Assembly (NCBI RefSeq): GCF_010975005.1
Contig: NZ_JAAIVC010000003.1
Location: 1 to 64,000 of the forward strand
Source: Caulobacter sp. 17J65-9
Lineage (GTDB): Bacteria; Pseudomonadota; Alphaproteobacteria; Caulobacterales; Caulobacteraceae
Length of the DNA: 64,000 nucleotides
Reading direction: 5' to 3'
The notes beneath the pieces are model-generated. The model made no database searches. It was not told the DNA's origin and saw only the letters and a program-made list of their open reading frames with translations. Below are positions 1-8,042 of this stretch, piece after piece (position 1 is the stretch's first letter; every line of letters begins with the position of its first letter). Made by a program: the position numbers and the translations under genes.

Positions 1-195
1 CCCGCCGAGCCTCAGCGGCGCATGAGCCTGGCGGAGGCGAGGGCGGTCCTGGGCGTCGACGCCGAGGCCGGCCCCGAGCAGATCCAGGCCGCCTACCTGC
101 GCCTGATGCGCGCCGTGCACCCCGACCGCGGCGGCACCAGCGGCCTGGCCAGCCAGCTCAACGCAGCGCGAGATCGGCTGCTCGACCGGCGCTGA
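1..195 (+). CDS. J-domain (DnaJ-like) protein, C-terminal fragment
   Basis: The frame is open from the window edge to a TGA at 193-195, so the 5' end is missing. The 64 visible residues form most of a J-domain: a helix ending in YLRLMRAVHPDRGG with the HPD signature that stimulates Hsp70 ATPase, then a final helix (LNAARDRLLDRR). The J-domain sits at the extreme C-terminus, as in membrane-anchored DjlA/TIM14-like J-proteins rather than DnaJ itself. The upstream part that would show a membrane segment lies outside the window. The family is clear; the exact member is not. Confidence 0.8.
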   Translation, partial: PAEPQRRMSLAEARAVLGVDAEAGPEQIQAAYLRLMRAVHPDRGGTSGLASQLNAARDRLLDRR

Positions 196-202
196 AGCCG
201 GC

Positions 203-694
203 TCAGTCGAGTGCGTGCAGGCCGTGGCGTTCAAACACGCGGACGGCTCGCTCAAGCGCGTCGGACGACTTCGCCAGAAGGTGATGGGTCAGGTGCCACC
301 CTGGCCACAACACCAGTTCCGAGCCCAAGAAATAGACGCTCTCGCGATAGCGTTCGCGAACGATCTTGCTGAACAACTCGCGCGTCACTGGATCGCGGCG
401 GCCGCGAAAGTGCACCGCCTTTTCACCATCAAAGAGCACGCCGCCCGCAGACATCTCCAAAAACGCAGCCAGATATCTCCGCTCGCGTTCAAGGAAATGC
501 TTCAGTTGCCCCACCTCCACCGCCTCCCAGTAGGACAGGTAGGGCTCGGCGACGAATTCATCGCGGCTCAGCCAGTGCTCGAACACCGACACCGATCGAT
601 GCACGAAGTCGCCGTCGAGCTCGTCGAGCGTTTCGACGTCACGATCCGGGAAATAGAGCTCGCGCGGAAATCTCGCGCGAAGGCGCTGCGTCAT
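203..694 (-). CDS. hypothetical protein, 163 aa
   Basis: I do not recognise this protein. It is charged and rich in aromatic residues (Trp, Tyr, Phe), with no signal peptide or membrane segment, so it is probably cytoplasmic. Its composition looks like a real globular protein, whereas the overlapping frame on the other strand reads as low-complexity. It lies tail to tail with the J-domain gene (7 nt gap). The ATG start at 694 is the first possible one, with no strong ribosome-binding site. Confidence 0.55.
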   Translation of the reverse strand: MTQRLRARFPRELYFPDRDVETLDELDGDFVHRSVSVFEHWLSRDEFVAEPYLSYWEAVEVGQLKHFLERERRYLAAFLEMSAGGVLFDGEKAVHFRGRRDPVTRELFSKIVRERYRESVYFLGSELVLWPGWHLTHHLLAKSSDALERAVRVFERHGLHALD

Positions 695-743
695 CGGCTC
701 AGCTTAGGGACGCGCCCGCGACCGCGCCACCGCCCCAAAGAAA

Positions 744-769
744 AACCCTCCGCCGTGGGGCGGAGGGTT
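744..769 (-). terminator. intrinsic terminator of the D,D-carboxypeptidase gene
   Basis: A perfect 11-bp stem (744-754 pairing with 759-769) encloses a 4-nt loop. Read on the minus strand it runs into five T residues (complement of A741-745). It begins 30 nt after the stop codon of the minus-strand carboxypeptidase gene, where an intrinsic terminator is expected. Confidence 0.9.
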
Positions 770-798
770 CTCAGTCGTTCCGCTCGGCGCGGCTCCCG

Positions 799-2196
799 TC
801 AGGGGGCCATCACCAGACAGGGGATCTTCTTGGCCTTCAGCGCCTTGCAGGCCTGCTGCGCGCCGCTCTTGGTCAGGCCCTCGAAGCGGGCCCGGTACCA
901 GCCGCCGCCGGCGTCCACGCCGCCGTCAGCGTCGGCGAAGTGCTGGGCGAACTTCTTGCTCAGCTGCTTCAGCTGGTTGTTGGCCAGCGACTTCTGCTTG
1001 TAGGCGCCGACCTGGACCGACCAGATCGCGTCCGGGTCCTTCTTCTTTTTCTTCGCGACCGGCGCGGTCTTGGCCGGGGTGGTCTTGGCGGGGACGACCT
1101 TGGCCTTCGCCTTGGCGTCCATGCCCGAGACCATGGCCATCGGATCGCTTTCTTCCGGGTTGGCGATCGGGCGCATGCGGGAGGTGGCCGCGACGGCGAC
1201 GCCGGAGTCCGACGCTTGGGCGGCGCTCAGCACGTCGCCGATGTCGCGCGGCTGCGCGCTCGGGCCCATCGAAGCGTAGGCCACCGGGCCGTTCGGGCTC
1301 GTCGGGTGCTCGAACAGGTTCTGGGCGACGTTGATGACCTCGCCGGCCTGGCGGCGGCGCATGACTTCAAAGCCGGTGTTCAGCAGGTCGGCGACGTTGT
1401 CGTCGCGCGAACGGGTCGAGGAGCCGCCCATCACCACGGTGATCAGGCGACGGCCGTCACGCACGGCCGAGGCGGCCAGATTGTAGCCCGAGGCGTTGGT
1501 GAAGCCGGTCTTGATGCCGTCCACGCCCGGCATGCGGTGCAGCAGGCCGTTGTGGTTGCGCATGGTCTGACCGCGGAAGGTCATGCTCTTCTGGCCGAAG
1601 TACGAATAGTACTGCGGGAAGTCGCGCATCATGGCGCGCGACAGGATGGCGATGTCGCGGGCGCTGGTCAGCTGGCGGCTGTCGGGCAGGCCGTGCGGGT
1701 TGACGAAGCGGCTCTGCGTCATGCCCAGCTCCTGGGCGCGCAGGGTCATCAGGGCGGCGAAGCGGGCTTCCGAGCCGCCGATCTTCTCGGCGACCGCCAG
1801 GGCCACGTCGTTGGCCGACTTGATGCACAGGGCCTGGATGGCTTCGTCGACGGTCAGCGTCTGACCGGGGGACAGGCCCAGCTTGGACGGGGGCTGGGCG
1901 GCCGCGCGCGGCGAAATGGTGATGGTGTCGGTCAGCTTCAGCTTGCCTTGGCTCAGCTGCTCGAAGACCAGATAGAGCGTCATGATCTTGGTGATCGACG
2001 CCGGGTAGCGCTGTTCGTCGGCGCGGCGCGCGTACAGAACTTCGCCGGAATTGGCGTCGACGACGATGGCCGCATAGCGAACGTCGTCAGCCGGAGCGGC
2101 GACGGCGGGGGCGGCGAGGGCGAGAGGCAGCGAGGCCGTGACGGCGCCGAAAACCAGGCAGAGCGCCACGGCGATACGGCGGGCGGTGAGGAGCAT
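799..2196 (-). CDS. D-alanyl-D-alanine carboxypeptidase with C-terminal SPOR domain
   Basis: This is a penicillin-binding-type peptidase (S11 family) that trims the terminal D-Ala of peptidoglycan stem peptides in the periplasm. From the ATG at 2196 the protein has 465 residues: a signal peptide (about 1-35), SxxK at S67-K70, SxN at S127-N129 and KTG at 229-231. A Lys/Pro/Ala-rich linker leads to a SPOR domain (about 385-465, starting WSVQVGAYKQ) that binds denuded glycan at division sites. The frame stays open 66 codons further upstream, but those residues look non-coding and the signal peptide fixes the start. A terminator follows at 744-769. The gene is divergent from the phasin gene. Confidence 0.92.
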   Translation of the reverse strand: MLLTARRIAVALCLVFGAVTASLPLALAAPAVAAPADDVRYAAIVVDANSGEVLYARRADEQRYPASITKIMTLYLVFEQLSQGKLKLTDTITISPRAAAQPPSKLGLSPGQTLTVDEAIQALCIKSANDVALAVAEKIGGSEARFAALMTLRAQELGMTQSRFVNPHGLPDSRQLTSARDIAILSRAMMRDFPQYYSYFGQKSMTFRGQTMRNHNGLLHRMPGVDGIKTGFTNASGYNLAASAVRDGRRLITVVMGGSSTRSRDDNVADLLNTGFEVMRRRQAGEVINVAQNLFEHPTSPNGPVAYASMGPSAQPRDIGDVLSAAQASDSGVAVAATSRMRPIANPEESDPMAMVSGMDAKAKAKVVPAKTTPAKTAPVAKKKKKDPDAIWSVQVGAYKQKSLANNQLKQLSKKFAQHFADADGGVDAGGGWYRARFEGLTKSGAQQACKALKAKKIPCLVMAP

Positions 2197-2335
2197 ACGA
2201 TCGTCCGTCGTTCTGGAAGGCACGCGACGGCTTTCCACGCCGCCGAGACATCTGTTTAGCATGATCCCGTTACGGTTTCTCGCCGGTAAACGAGCTTTGC
2301 CACAAACGTGATTGTCGCAGGGGAAGCCTTGCCGA

Positions 2336-2350
2336 TTGTGCACCGCACAA
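2336..2350. promoter_or_regulatory. perfect 6-3-6 palindrome upstream of the phasin gene (candidate operator)
   Basis: TTGTGC-ACC-GCACAA is an exact dyad of two 6-nt arms around 3 nt. It sits 7 nt upstream of a possible -35 box in the divergent region between the carboxypeptidase and phasin genes. PhaR-type regulators of polyhydroxyalkanoate granules bind TGC-N3/4-GCA-like dyads that repress phasin genes, so this is a plausible PhaR operator. The assignment is inference; no phaR gene lies in the window. Confidence 0.5.
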
Positions 2351-2357
2351 CGTCGCC

Positions 2358-2385
2358 TTGACTTATTTCGCAGGTGCAATATATC
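2358..2385 (+). promoter_or_regulatory. possible sigma-70-type promoter of the phasin gene
   Basis: TTGACT (2358-2363), a 16-nt spacer and TATATC (2380-2385) resemble -35 and -10 boxes. They stand about 80 nt before the phasin start in an AT-rich patch of a GC-rich region. The call rests on consensus resemblance only. Confidence 0.35.
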
Positions 2386-2463
2386 AGCGGTCACGTGGCG
2401 CGGACCCTACGGTGCGCGCGCGGGGCCTCCCATCGCCCCGTGGACATCGCAGGAGATACTGAG

Positions 2464-2901
2464 ATGCAGAACGGTTCCGAAGCCATCAAGGCCAACGTCG
2501 AGCGCGCCACCGCCGCCGGCCAGCAGGCCTTCCGCGAGAACGTCGAGAAGTCGCTGGGCGCGCTGAACGAGATCAACTCGGCCGGCAAGCGCAACCTGGA
2601 AGCCGTGGTCGAGAGCGTCACCGCCGCGACCCGCGGGGCCGAGACCCTGGGCGCCCAGGCGCTGGCCTATTCGAAGAAGAACTGGGAGGACAACGTGTCC
2701 GCCGCCCAGGCCCTGTCGTCGGCCAAGAGCGTCCAGGAAGTGGTCGAACTGCAGACCAAGTGGGCGAAATCCGCCATCGAATCCTACCTGTCGGAAATGA
2801 CCCGGATGACCGAGATCGTCTCGGCCTCGGTCAACGACAGCCTGAAGCCGCTGAACGAGCGCATGACCGCCACCGTCGAGCGGTTCCAGTCGGTCCGCTA
2901 A
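2464..2901 (+). CDS. phasin family protein
   Basis: This small (145 aa), largely helical protein is rich in Ala, Glu, Lys and Ser, with no signal peptide. The pattern of amphipathic helices and the segment around [20 protein letters not shown] are typical of phasin_2 proteins that coat polyhydroxyalkanoate granules. The start is ATG 2464, with AGGAG at 2451-2455 eight nt before it. The frame continues upstream to 2374 but lacks a binding site there. A strong terminator follows at 2930-2959, so it is probably monocistronic. A palindrome at 2336-2350 may be its operator. Confidence 0.88.
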   Translation: MQNGSEAIKANVERATAAGQQAFRENVEKSLGALNEINSAGKRNLEAVVESVTAATRGAETLGAQALAYSKKNWEDNVSAAQALSSAKSVQEVVELQTKWAKSAIESYLSEMTRMTEIVSASVNDSLKPLNERMTATVERFQSVR

Positions 2902-2929
2902 ACAGCGCCGCTTCCCAAACGCAGCAAGG

Positions 2930-2959
2930 GGCCCGGGACGGCGACGTCCCGGGCCTTTT
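2930..2959 (+). terminator. intrinsic terminator after the phasin gene
   Basis: An 11-bp perfect GC-rich stem (2930-2940 with 2945-2955) and a GCGA loop are followed directly by TTTT (2956-2959). It starts 28 nt after the phasin stop codon. Confidence 0.9.
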
Positions 2960-3083
2960 CGCGTTTACCGGATCGAAGGCGGCGCGTGCGACGTTAAGGT
3001 TGCCGGGGGGACCTTCCAAAGCGCCCGCGTTGCCATATCTAATTCTAGAGTCCGGGCTTCGGCCCACACAGTCGGGGAACCTG

Positions 3084-3413
3084 ATGACCGAGCGGAAGCA
3101 AGGTGATCAAAACAACGGCGCCGGTGCGGCGGTCGTCACGCAGGTCAAGCCGAAGACGCAAAAGCCTTCGCTTTACCGCGTGCTGATCCTGAACGACGAC
3201 TACACCCCGATGGAATTCGTGGTTTACGTCCTCGAGCGGTTTTTCAACAAATCGCGAGAGGACGCGACTCGTATCATGCTGCATGTGCATCAGCATGGTG
3301 TCGGCGTCTGCGGCGTTTATACCTACGAAGTGGCCGAAACGAAGGTGGCGCAGGTCGTCGAGACCGCGCGTCGCCATCAACACCCGCTCCAGTGCACTAT
3401 GGAAAAGGACTGA
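3084..3413 (+). CDS. clpS: ATP-dependent Clp protease adaptor ClpS
   Basis: ClpS binds N-degron substrates and delivers them to the ClpAP protease in the cytoplasm. The 109-residue protein has a disordered N-terminal tail (about 1-28) that inserts into ClpA, then the conserved core: [16 protein letters not shown], the helix region [13 protein letters not shown], and [21 protein letters not shown] forming the hydrophobic N-degron pocket. The start is ATG 3084 with GGGGA at 3074-3078. The clpA gene begins 6 nt after the stop, the classic clpS-clpA operon. Confidence 0.97.
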   Translation: MTERKQGDQNNGAGAAVVTQVKPKTQKPSLYRVLILNDDYTPMEFVVYVLERFFNKSREDATRIMLHVHQHGVGVCGVYTYEVAETKVAQVVETARRHQHPLQCTMEKD

Positions 3414-3419
3414 GCACCG

Positions 3420-5723
3420 GTGCCTTCTTTCTCCCGTCACCTCGAAGAAACCCTTCATCGCGCGGTCGGCTACGCCAACGAGCGCAAGCATGAGTACGCC
3501 ACGCTGGAGCACCTGCTCCTGGCGCTGGCGGACGACCCGGAAGCGTCCGGGGTGATGCGGGCCTGCAACGTCGATCTGACGCTGCTGCGCAAAAGCCTGA
3601 CCGACTACATCGACAGCGAGCTGAACAGCCTGATCGTCGAGGACGGCGACGACGCCAAGCCGACCGCCGGCTTCCAGCGCGTCATCCAGCGCGCCGTCAT
3701 CCACGTGCAGTCCTCGGGCCGCGACGAAGTGACCGGCGCCAACGTGCTGGTCGCGGTGTTCTCCGAGCGCGAAAGCCACGCCGCGTACTTCCTGCAGGAG
3801 CAGGAAATGACCCGCTACGACGCGGTCAACTTCATCGCCCACGGCATCGCCAAGAAGCCGGGCGCGTCGGAGCCGCGCGCGGTCAAGGGCGCCAACGAGG
3901 AGCCCGAGGAGCGTGTCGCCAAGTCCGGCGGCGAGGCCCTCGAAGCCTACTGCGTCGACCTCAACGAGAAGTCCCGCCAGGGCAAGGTCGACCCGCTGAT
4001 CGGCCGCACGGCCGAGGTCGAGCGGGCGATCCAGATCCTGTGCCGCCGCACCAAGAACAACCCGCTGCTCGTCGGCGACCCGGGCGTCGGCAAGACCGCC
4101 ATCGCCGAGGGCCTGGCCCGCAAGATCGTCAACGGCGAAGTGCCGGACGTGCTGGCCGGGGCGACCATCTACTCGCTCGACATGGGCGCGCTGCTGGCCG
4201 GCACCCGCTATCGCGGCGACTTCGAAGAGCGCGTGAAGCAGGTCGTCAAGGAACTCGAGAACCACCCGAACGCGGTGCTGTTCATCGACGAGATCCACAC
4301 CGTGATCGGCGCCGGCGCGACCAGCGGCGGGGCGATGGACGCCTCCAACCTGCTGAAGCCGGCCCTGGCCTCGGGCACGCTGCGCTGCATGGGCTCCACG
4401 ACCTACAAGGAGTTCCGCCAGCACTTCGAGAAGGACCGCGCGCTGGTGCGCCGGTTCCAGAAGATCGACGTGAACGAGCCGACGGTCGAGGACACCATCA
4501 AGATCCTGAAGGGCCTCAAGACCTACTACGAGACCTTCCACAAGCTCCGCTACACCGACTCCGCCATCAAGGCGGCGGTGGAGCTGTCGGCCAAGTACAT
4601 CACCGACCGCAAGCTGCCCGACAAGGCGATAGACGTGATCGACGAGGCCGGGGCCAGCCAGATGCTGGTGGCCGAGTCCAAGCGCAAGAAGGTGATCGGC
4701 CAGAAGGAGGTCGAGGCCGTCGTCGCCAAGATCGCCCGCATCCCGCCCAAGTCGGTCTCCAAGTCCGACACCGAGGCGCTGCGCCAGCTCGAGAGCGACC
4801 TGCGCCGCACCGTGTTCGGCCAGGACGACGCCATCACCCAGCTGTCGGCGGCCATGAAGCTGGCCCGCGCGGGCCTGCGCGACCCGCAGAAGCCGATCGG
4901 CTCCTACCTGTTCTCCGGCCCGACCGGGGTGGGCAAGACCGAGGTGGCCAAGCAGCTGGCCTCGACGCTCGGCATCGAGCTCCTGCGCTTCGACATGTCG
5001 GAGTACATGGAGCGCCACACCGTCAGCCGCCTGATCGGCGCGCCTCCGGGCTATGTCGGCCATGACCAGGGCGGCCTGCTGACCGACGCGGTCGACCAGC
5101 ACCCGCACGCCGTGGTGCTGCTCGACGAGATCGAGAAGGCGCACCAGGACGTCTACAACATCCTGCTGCAGGTGATGGACCACGGCGCCCTGACCGACGC
5201 GGTGGGCAAGAAGGTCGACTTCCGCAACGTCGTCCTGATCATGACCACCAACGCCGGCGCCGCCGACAACGCCCGCAACTCGATCGGCTTCGGCCGCTCG
5301 AAGGTCGAGGGCGAGGACGAGAAGGCGATCCAGCGGCTGTTCACGCCGGAGTTCCGCAACCGCCTGGACGCGGTCGTCGCGTTCAAGCCGCTGAGCCCGG
5401 AGATCATCCGCCAGGTCGTCCACAAGTTCATCATGCAGCTGGAGGCCCAGCTGGCCGACCGCAACGTCACGGTCGAACTGGCCGAGGACGCGGCCGACTG
5501 GCTGGCCAAGAACGGCTTCGACGAGCTCTACGGCGCCCGGCCGCTGGCCCGGGTCATCCAGGAGCACGTCAAGAAGCCGCTGGCCGACGAGATCCTGTTC
5601 GGCCGGCTGGTCCGCGGCGGCCACGTCAAGATCAAGCTTGTCGACGGCAAGCTGGCCTTCGACGTCGAGGCGGCCAAGGACGGACAGGCCAAGGCCGACG
5701 ACGCGGCCGAACCGGTGGAGTGA
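3420..5723 (+). CDS. clpA: ATP-dependent Clp protease ATP-binding subunit ClpA
   Basis: This AAA+ unfoldase feeds substrates into ClpP. The 767-residue protein begins at a GTG ([15 protein letters not shown]...). It has a Clp_N double repeat (about 1-150), a first AAA+ module with Walker A GDPGVGKT near residue 219, and Walker B VLFIDEIH. The second AAA+ module has Walker A GPTGVGKT near residue 500 and a C-terminal Clp D2-small domain. Length and order match ClpA rather than ClpB, since no long coiled-coil middle domain is present. It is transcribed with clpS (6 nt gap) and ended by the terminator at 5752-5782. Confidence 0.97.
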   Translation: MPSFSRHLEETLHRAVGYANERKHEYATLEHLLLALADDPEASGVMRACNVDLTLLRKSLTDYIDSELNSLIVEDGDDAKPTAGFQRVIQRAVIHVQSSGRDEVTGANVLVAVFSERESHAAYFLQEQEMTRYDAVNFIAHGIAKKPGASEPRAVKGANEEPEERVAKSGGEALEAYCVDLNEKSRQGKVDPLIGRTAEVERAIQILCRRTKNNPLLVGDPGVGKTAIAEGLARKIVNGEVPDVLAGATIYSLDMGALLAGTRYRGDFEERVKQVVKELENHPNAVLFIDEIHTVIGAGATSGGAMDASNLLKPALASGTLRCMGSTTYKEFRQHFEKDRALVRRFQKIDVNEPTVEDTIKILKGLKTYYETFHKLRYTDSAIKAAVELSAKYITDRKLPDKAIDVIDEAGASQMLVAESKRKKVIGQKEVEAVVAKIARIPPKSVSKSDTEALRQLESDLRRTVFGQDDAITQLSAAMKLARAGLRDPQKPIGSYLFSGPTGVGKTEVAKQLASTLGIELLRFDMSEYMERHTVSRLIGAPPGYVGHDQGGLLTDAVDQHPHAVVLLDEIEKAHQDVYNILLQVMDHGALTDAVGKKVDFRNVVLIMTTNAGAADNARNSIGFGRSKVEGEDEKAIQRLFTPEFRNRLDAVVAFKPLSPEIIRQVVHKFIMQLEAQLADRNVTVELAEDAADWLAKNGFDELYGARPLARVIQEHVKKPLADEILFGRLVRGGHVKIKLVDGKLAFDVEAAKDGQAKADDAAEPVE

Positions 5724-5751
5724 CGCCGGCTCGCAACCTGAGCTAAGCATG

Positions 5752-5782
5752 GGCCGTCCGGAGCGATCCGGGCGGCCTTTTT
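5752..5782 (+). terminator. intrinsic terminator after clpA
   Basis: A 10-bp stem (5752-5761 with 5768-5777, one G-T wobble) and a 6-nt loop are followed by TTTTT. It lies 28 nt after the clpA stop codon. Confidence 0.88.
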
Positions 5783-5804
5783 GCTGGGTGTTCGGGGGCG
5801 TCCC

Positions 5805-6422
5805 ATGAGTCTTGTCGCGCTTGTGTTTGCGGCCGCGCTGGCCGAAGGGCCGCCCGCGCCTCCGGCGACCTTGCCCACGCCCGCTGAGGCCGCGGCCTAT
5901 CAGGCCTGGCTGCGCGAGGACTTCATCCGCCGCGAGGCCTTCTTCTCCCACCAGCCGGCCTGCGTGGACGCCGTGATCGAGCCGATCCGCACACAGCCGG
6001 GGAACGGGCGCGACCACCATTACGAACGGGCGCGGGTGAGCGGCTGCGGCCGAAGCTCGGTGCAGAACATCGCCGTGGGGCGCCGGCCCGAAGGCGGCTG
6101 GCAGAGCGCGGCCTTGTTGCCGGGCCTCTCGCGGGCGGACCTACAGTTGACCGTGGACGTCTTCCAGGCGCTCGGCCGAGGCGTGGCGACCGCCGCACCA
6201 GGATGCGACGCCGGCGACGTGGTCTGGGGCGAGATCAGCAGCGAGCCGTACCGGCCCGACGGGTCCTGGACCGAGATCTGGCCGATCAACGCGTGCGGTC
6301 AGGACCTCACCGTGCAGGTCGCGTTCACCCCCAGCGCGCGCGGCGGCACCGACTACGCGACGACCCAGCTCCGGGCGCCGAAAGGGCCGGCGGGCCTGCC
6401 CGCCACGGGCTCGAAGAAGTAG
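5805..6422 (+). CDS. hypothetical exported protein, 205 aa
   Basis: I do not recognise this family. The N-terminus (MSLVALVFAAALAEGPPAPP) is a short signal peptide, so the product is probably periplasmic. The mature part contains about four cysteines (in QPACVDAV, SGCGRSS, APGCDAG and NACGQDL), which could form two disulfides. It begins 23 nt after the clpA terminator. The next gene, a TonB-domain protein, starts 5 nt after its stop, so the two are probably co-transcribed. Confidence 0.75.
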   Translation: MSLVALVFAAALAEGPPAPPATLPTPAEAAAYQAWLREDFIRREAFFSHQPACVDAVIEPIRTQPGNGRDHHYERARVSGCGRSSVQNIAVGRRPEGGWQSAALLPGLSRADLQLTVDVFQALGRGVATAAPGCDAGDVVWGEISSEPYRPDGSWTEIWPINACGQDLTVQVAFTPSARGGTDYATTQLRAPKGPAGLPATGSKK

Positions 6423-6427
6423 GGACC

Positions 6428-6811
6428 ATGCTCGTAACCCTCGCCTGGATCGCCCTGGCGGTCGCGCAGGACGCGCCCGCAGTTTCCCCGCCGCCCACTC
6501 CGGTGGCGGCGCCGCCCAAGATCATGCGGCCGGAATGGACCCGAAAGCCGGACGCCGACGACATGGCGCGAAACTATCCGCCCGCCGCGCTGAAAGCCGG
6601 GATCGGCGCCAAGGTGCAGTTCAGGTGCCAGGTCACCGCTACCGGCGACCTGACCGAGTGCGAAGTCGTCGCCGAAGAGCCGACCGGGTGGGGTTTCGGA
6701 GCCGCGACTCTCAAAACCGTTCCGAAATACCGAATGCGTCCGACGGCGTCCGACGGCAGTCCAGTGGACGGCGCCCGGGTGCACGTAACCCTGCGCTGGT
6801 ATCCGGACTGA
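6428..6811 (+). CDS. exported protein with TonB C-terminal-like domain
   Basis: This 127-residue protein has a short signal sequence (MLVTLAWIALAVAQ), a Pro/Ala-rich stretch, and a domain with the TonB_C pattern: YPPAALKAGIGAKVQFRCQV, then a TGDLTECEV turn and VTLRWYPD at the end. It lacks the N-terminal membrane anchor and long Pro-rich span of a working TonB. It is more likely a periplasmic protein reusing the fold than an energy transducer. The start is ATG 6428, 5 nt after the preceding gene. Confidence 0.78.
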   Translation: MLVTLAWIALAVAQDAPAVSPPPTPVAAPPKIMRPEWTRKPDADDMARNYPPAALKAGIGAKVQFRCQVTATGDLTECEVVAEEPTGWGFGAATLKTVPKYRMRPTASDGSPVDGARVHVTLRWYPD

Positions 6812-6817
6812 CCGGGG

Positions 6818-7249
6818 TCAGGCCATCGCCGCCGAGATCTGCTTCGCCAGCGCCTTCAGCTCAGCCTGATCGGCCATACCCTCGGCGTGTCGGCCCATGG
6901 CCGTGCCTTCCCAGCGGGGCACGATGTGGAAGTGCAGGTGGAAGACGGTCTGGCCGCCGGCCGCGCCGTTGAACTGCATGACCGTCACGCCGTCGGGATC
7001 CAGCGCCTTCTCGACCGCGCGCGCGACCTTCTGCACCCGGGTGATCAGGCCCTGCAGGGCGGCCGGATCGATGTCGAGCAGGTTGCGGGCCTCGACCTTG
7101 GGGATGACCAGGGTGTGGCCGCGCGACTGGGGGAAGACGTCCATGATGGCCAGCACCTGGTCGTCCTCGTAGACCTTGGTCGCGGGCATGTCGCCGCGCA
7201 GGATCTTGGCGAAGACGTTGTCGCGGTCGTAGGCGCCGTTCAGGCTCAT
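6818..7249 (-). CDS. HIT family nucleotide-binding hydrolase
   Basis: This histidine-triad protein (143 aa) resembles Hint/HinT purine nucleoside phosphoramidases. Visible signatures are the start FAKILRGDMPATKVYEDDQVLAIMD split over the first strands, the PQSRGHTLVIPK motif, and the catalytic triad HLHFH in QTVFHLHFHIVPR. The start is ATG 7249. The reading frame continues upstream on this strand, but only as a shadow of the next gene. It is convergent with the TonB-like gene (6 nt gap) and divergent from the DUF4287-like gene. Confidence 0.93.
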   Translation of the reverse strand: MSLNGAYDRDNVFAKILRGDMPATKVYEDDQVLAIMDVFPQSRGHTLVIPKVEARNLLDIDPAALQGLITRVQKVARAVEKALDPDGVTVMQFNGAAGGQTVFHLHFHIVPRWEGTAMGRHAEGMADQAELKALAKQISAAMA

Positions 7250-7309
7250 CTTGACGTTCCCGGGAGTCGCAGGATGGTGTTCGCCCAACGCTAGAACGGG
7301 GAGGGGGCC

Positions 7310-7888
7310 TTGGCCAAGCGGGACGCCAACATCACCGAACGCCAGGCGAAGTGGTTCGCCGCCGTCCGCGAGGGCCTGGAGCGCGAAACCGGCAAGACCC
7401 TGGAGCAGTGGGCCGAGATCGCCCGCGGCTGTCCCGAGACCGCCCACCGGGCCCGCCTGGAGTGGCTGAAGGCGCACCACGGCCTGGGCCAAAACCGCGC
7501 CTCGACCGTGCTGGACGCCGCCTTTCCGAACGAGATGGGCTGGGACGATCCCGACGCCCTGCGCGCGGCCCTGTGGGCCGATCCGGCCTCGCGCGCGATC
7601 TTCGAGGCGGTCGCGGCGGCGGCGTCCGCCCACGACGACGTCACCGAGGGCCAGCGCAAGGGCTACACCGCCTGGTCGCGCAAGGTGAAGTTCGCCGCCG
7701 TGAAGCCGCTGAAGGGCGGGGCGGCGTCGCTGGGCCTGGCCGTGCCGCCTGAGGGCGAGCGCCTGGCCCCGCGCGGCAAGAGCGAATCCTGGTCCGACCG
7801 GCTGAAGTCGACGGTGCGGCTGGAGGGGCCGCAGGATGTAGATGCGGAGATCGCGGCCCTGCTCAAGCGGGCGTACGAGGCCTCCTGA
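7310..7888 (+). CDS. DUF4287 / DUF5655-type protein
   Basis: The 192-residue soluble protein starts at a TTG (7310) after a purine-rich GGGGAGGGGG site. The first part (ERQAKWFAAVREGLERETGKTL, then EWLKAHHGLGQNRA) resembles DUF4287. The C-terminal half (KGYTAWSRKVKFAAVKPLKGG) resembles DUF5655, a DNA-transport-like fold of unknown role. No catalytic motif can be named. It is divergent from the HIT gene, and a long inverted-repeat element follows directly. Confidence 0.75.
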   Translation: MAKRDANITERQAKWFAAVREGLERETGKTLEQWAEIARGCPETAHRARLEWLKAHHGLGQNRASTVLDAAFPNEMGWDDPDALRAALWADPASRAIFEAVAAAASAHDDVTEGQRKGYTAWSRKVKFAAVKPLKGGAASLGLAVPPEGERLAPRGKSESWSDRLKSTVRLEGPQDVDAEIAALLKRAYEAS

Positions 7889-7890
7889 TC

Positions 7891-8033
7891 CCGTCATCCC
7901 GGAAAGCGCGCAGCGCTTATCCGGGACCCAGCAGCCTCGACCTCAACGCTGCAAACCCACGCTGCAACAAGCGCCGCGCTTGCTGGGTCCCGGCTCTCCG
8001 CTGCGCTTCGCTCCGCTACGGCCGGGATGACGG
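7891..8033. repeat. nested inverted-repeat intergenic element, 143 bp
   Basis: A 12-bp terminal inverted repeat (7891-7902 with 8022-8033, CCGTCATCCCGG outward) encloses a second perfect 13-bp pair (7921-7933 with 7981-7993, CCGGGACCCAGCA). The whole gap between the DUF4287-type gene and the acyltransferase gene could fold as a long cruciform or RNA hairpin. Elements with CCGTCATCCCGG ends are common between genes in Caulobacteraceae and behave like small non-coding palindromic repeats. No protein is encoded. Confidence 0.75.
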
Positions 8034-8042
8034 ATCTGAAAC

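Noticed and set aside
3045-6020. A very long open frame on the minus strand opposite clpS-clpA
   Set aside because: It is a GC-bias shadow: the plus strand encodes ClpS and ClpA with all motifs, and the antisense product is low-complexity Leu/Val/Arg/Asp repeats.
7891-8033. Small insertion sequence or attachment site
   Set aside because: There are inverted repeats but no transposase frame, target duplication or neighbouring integrase.
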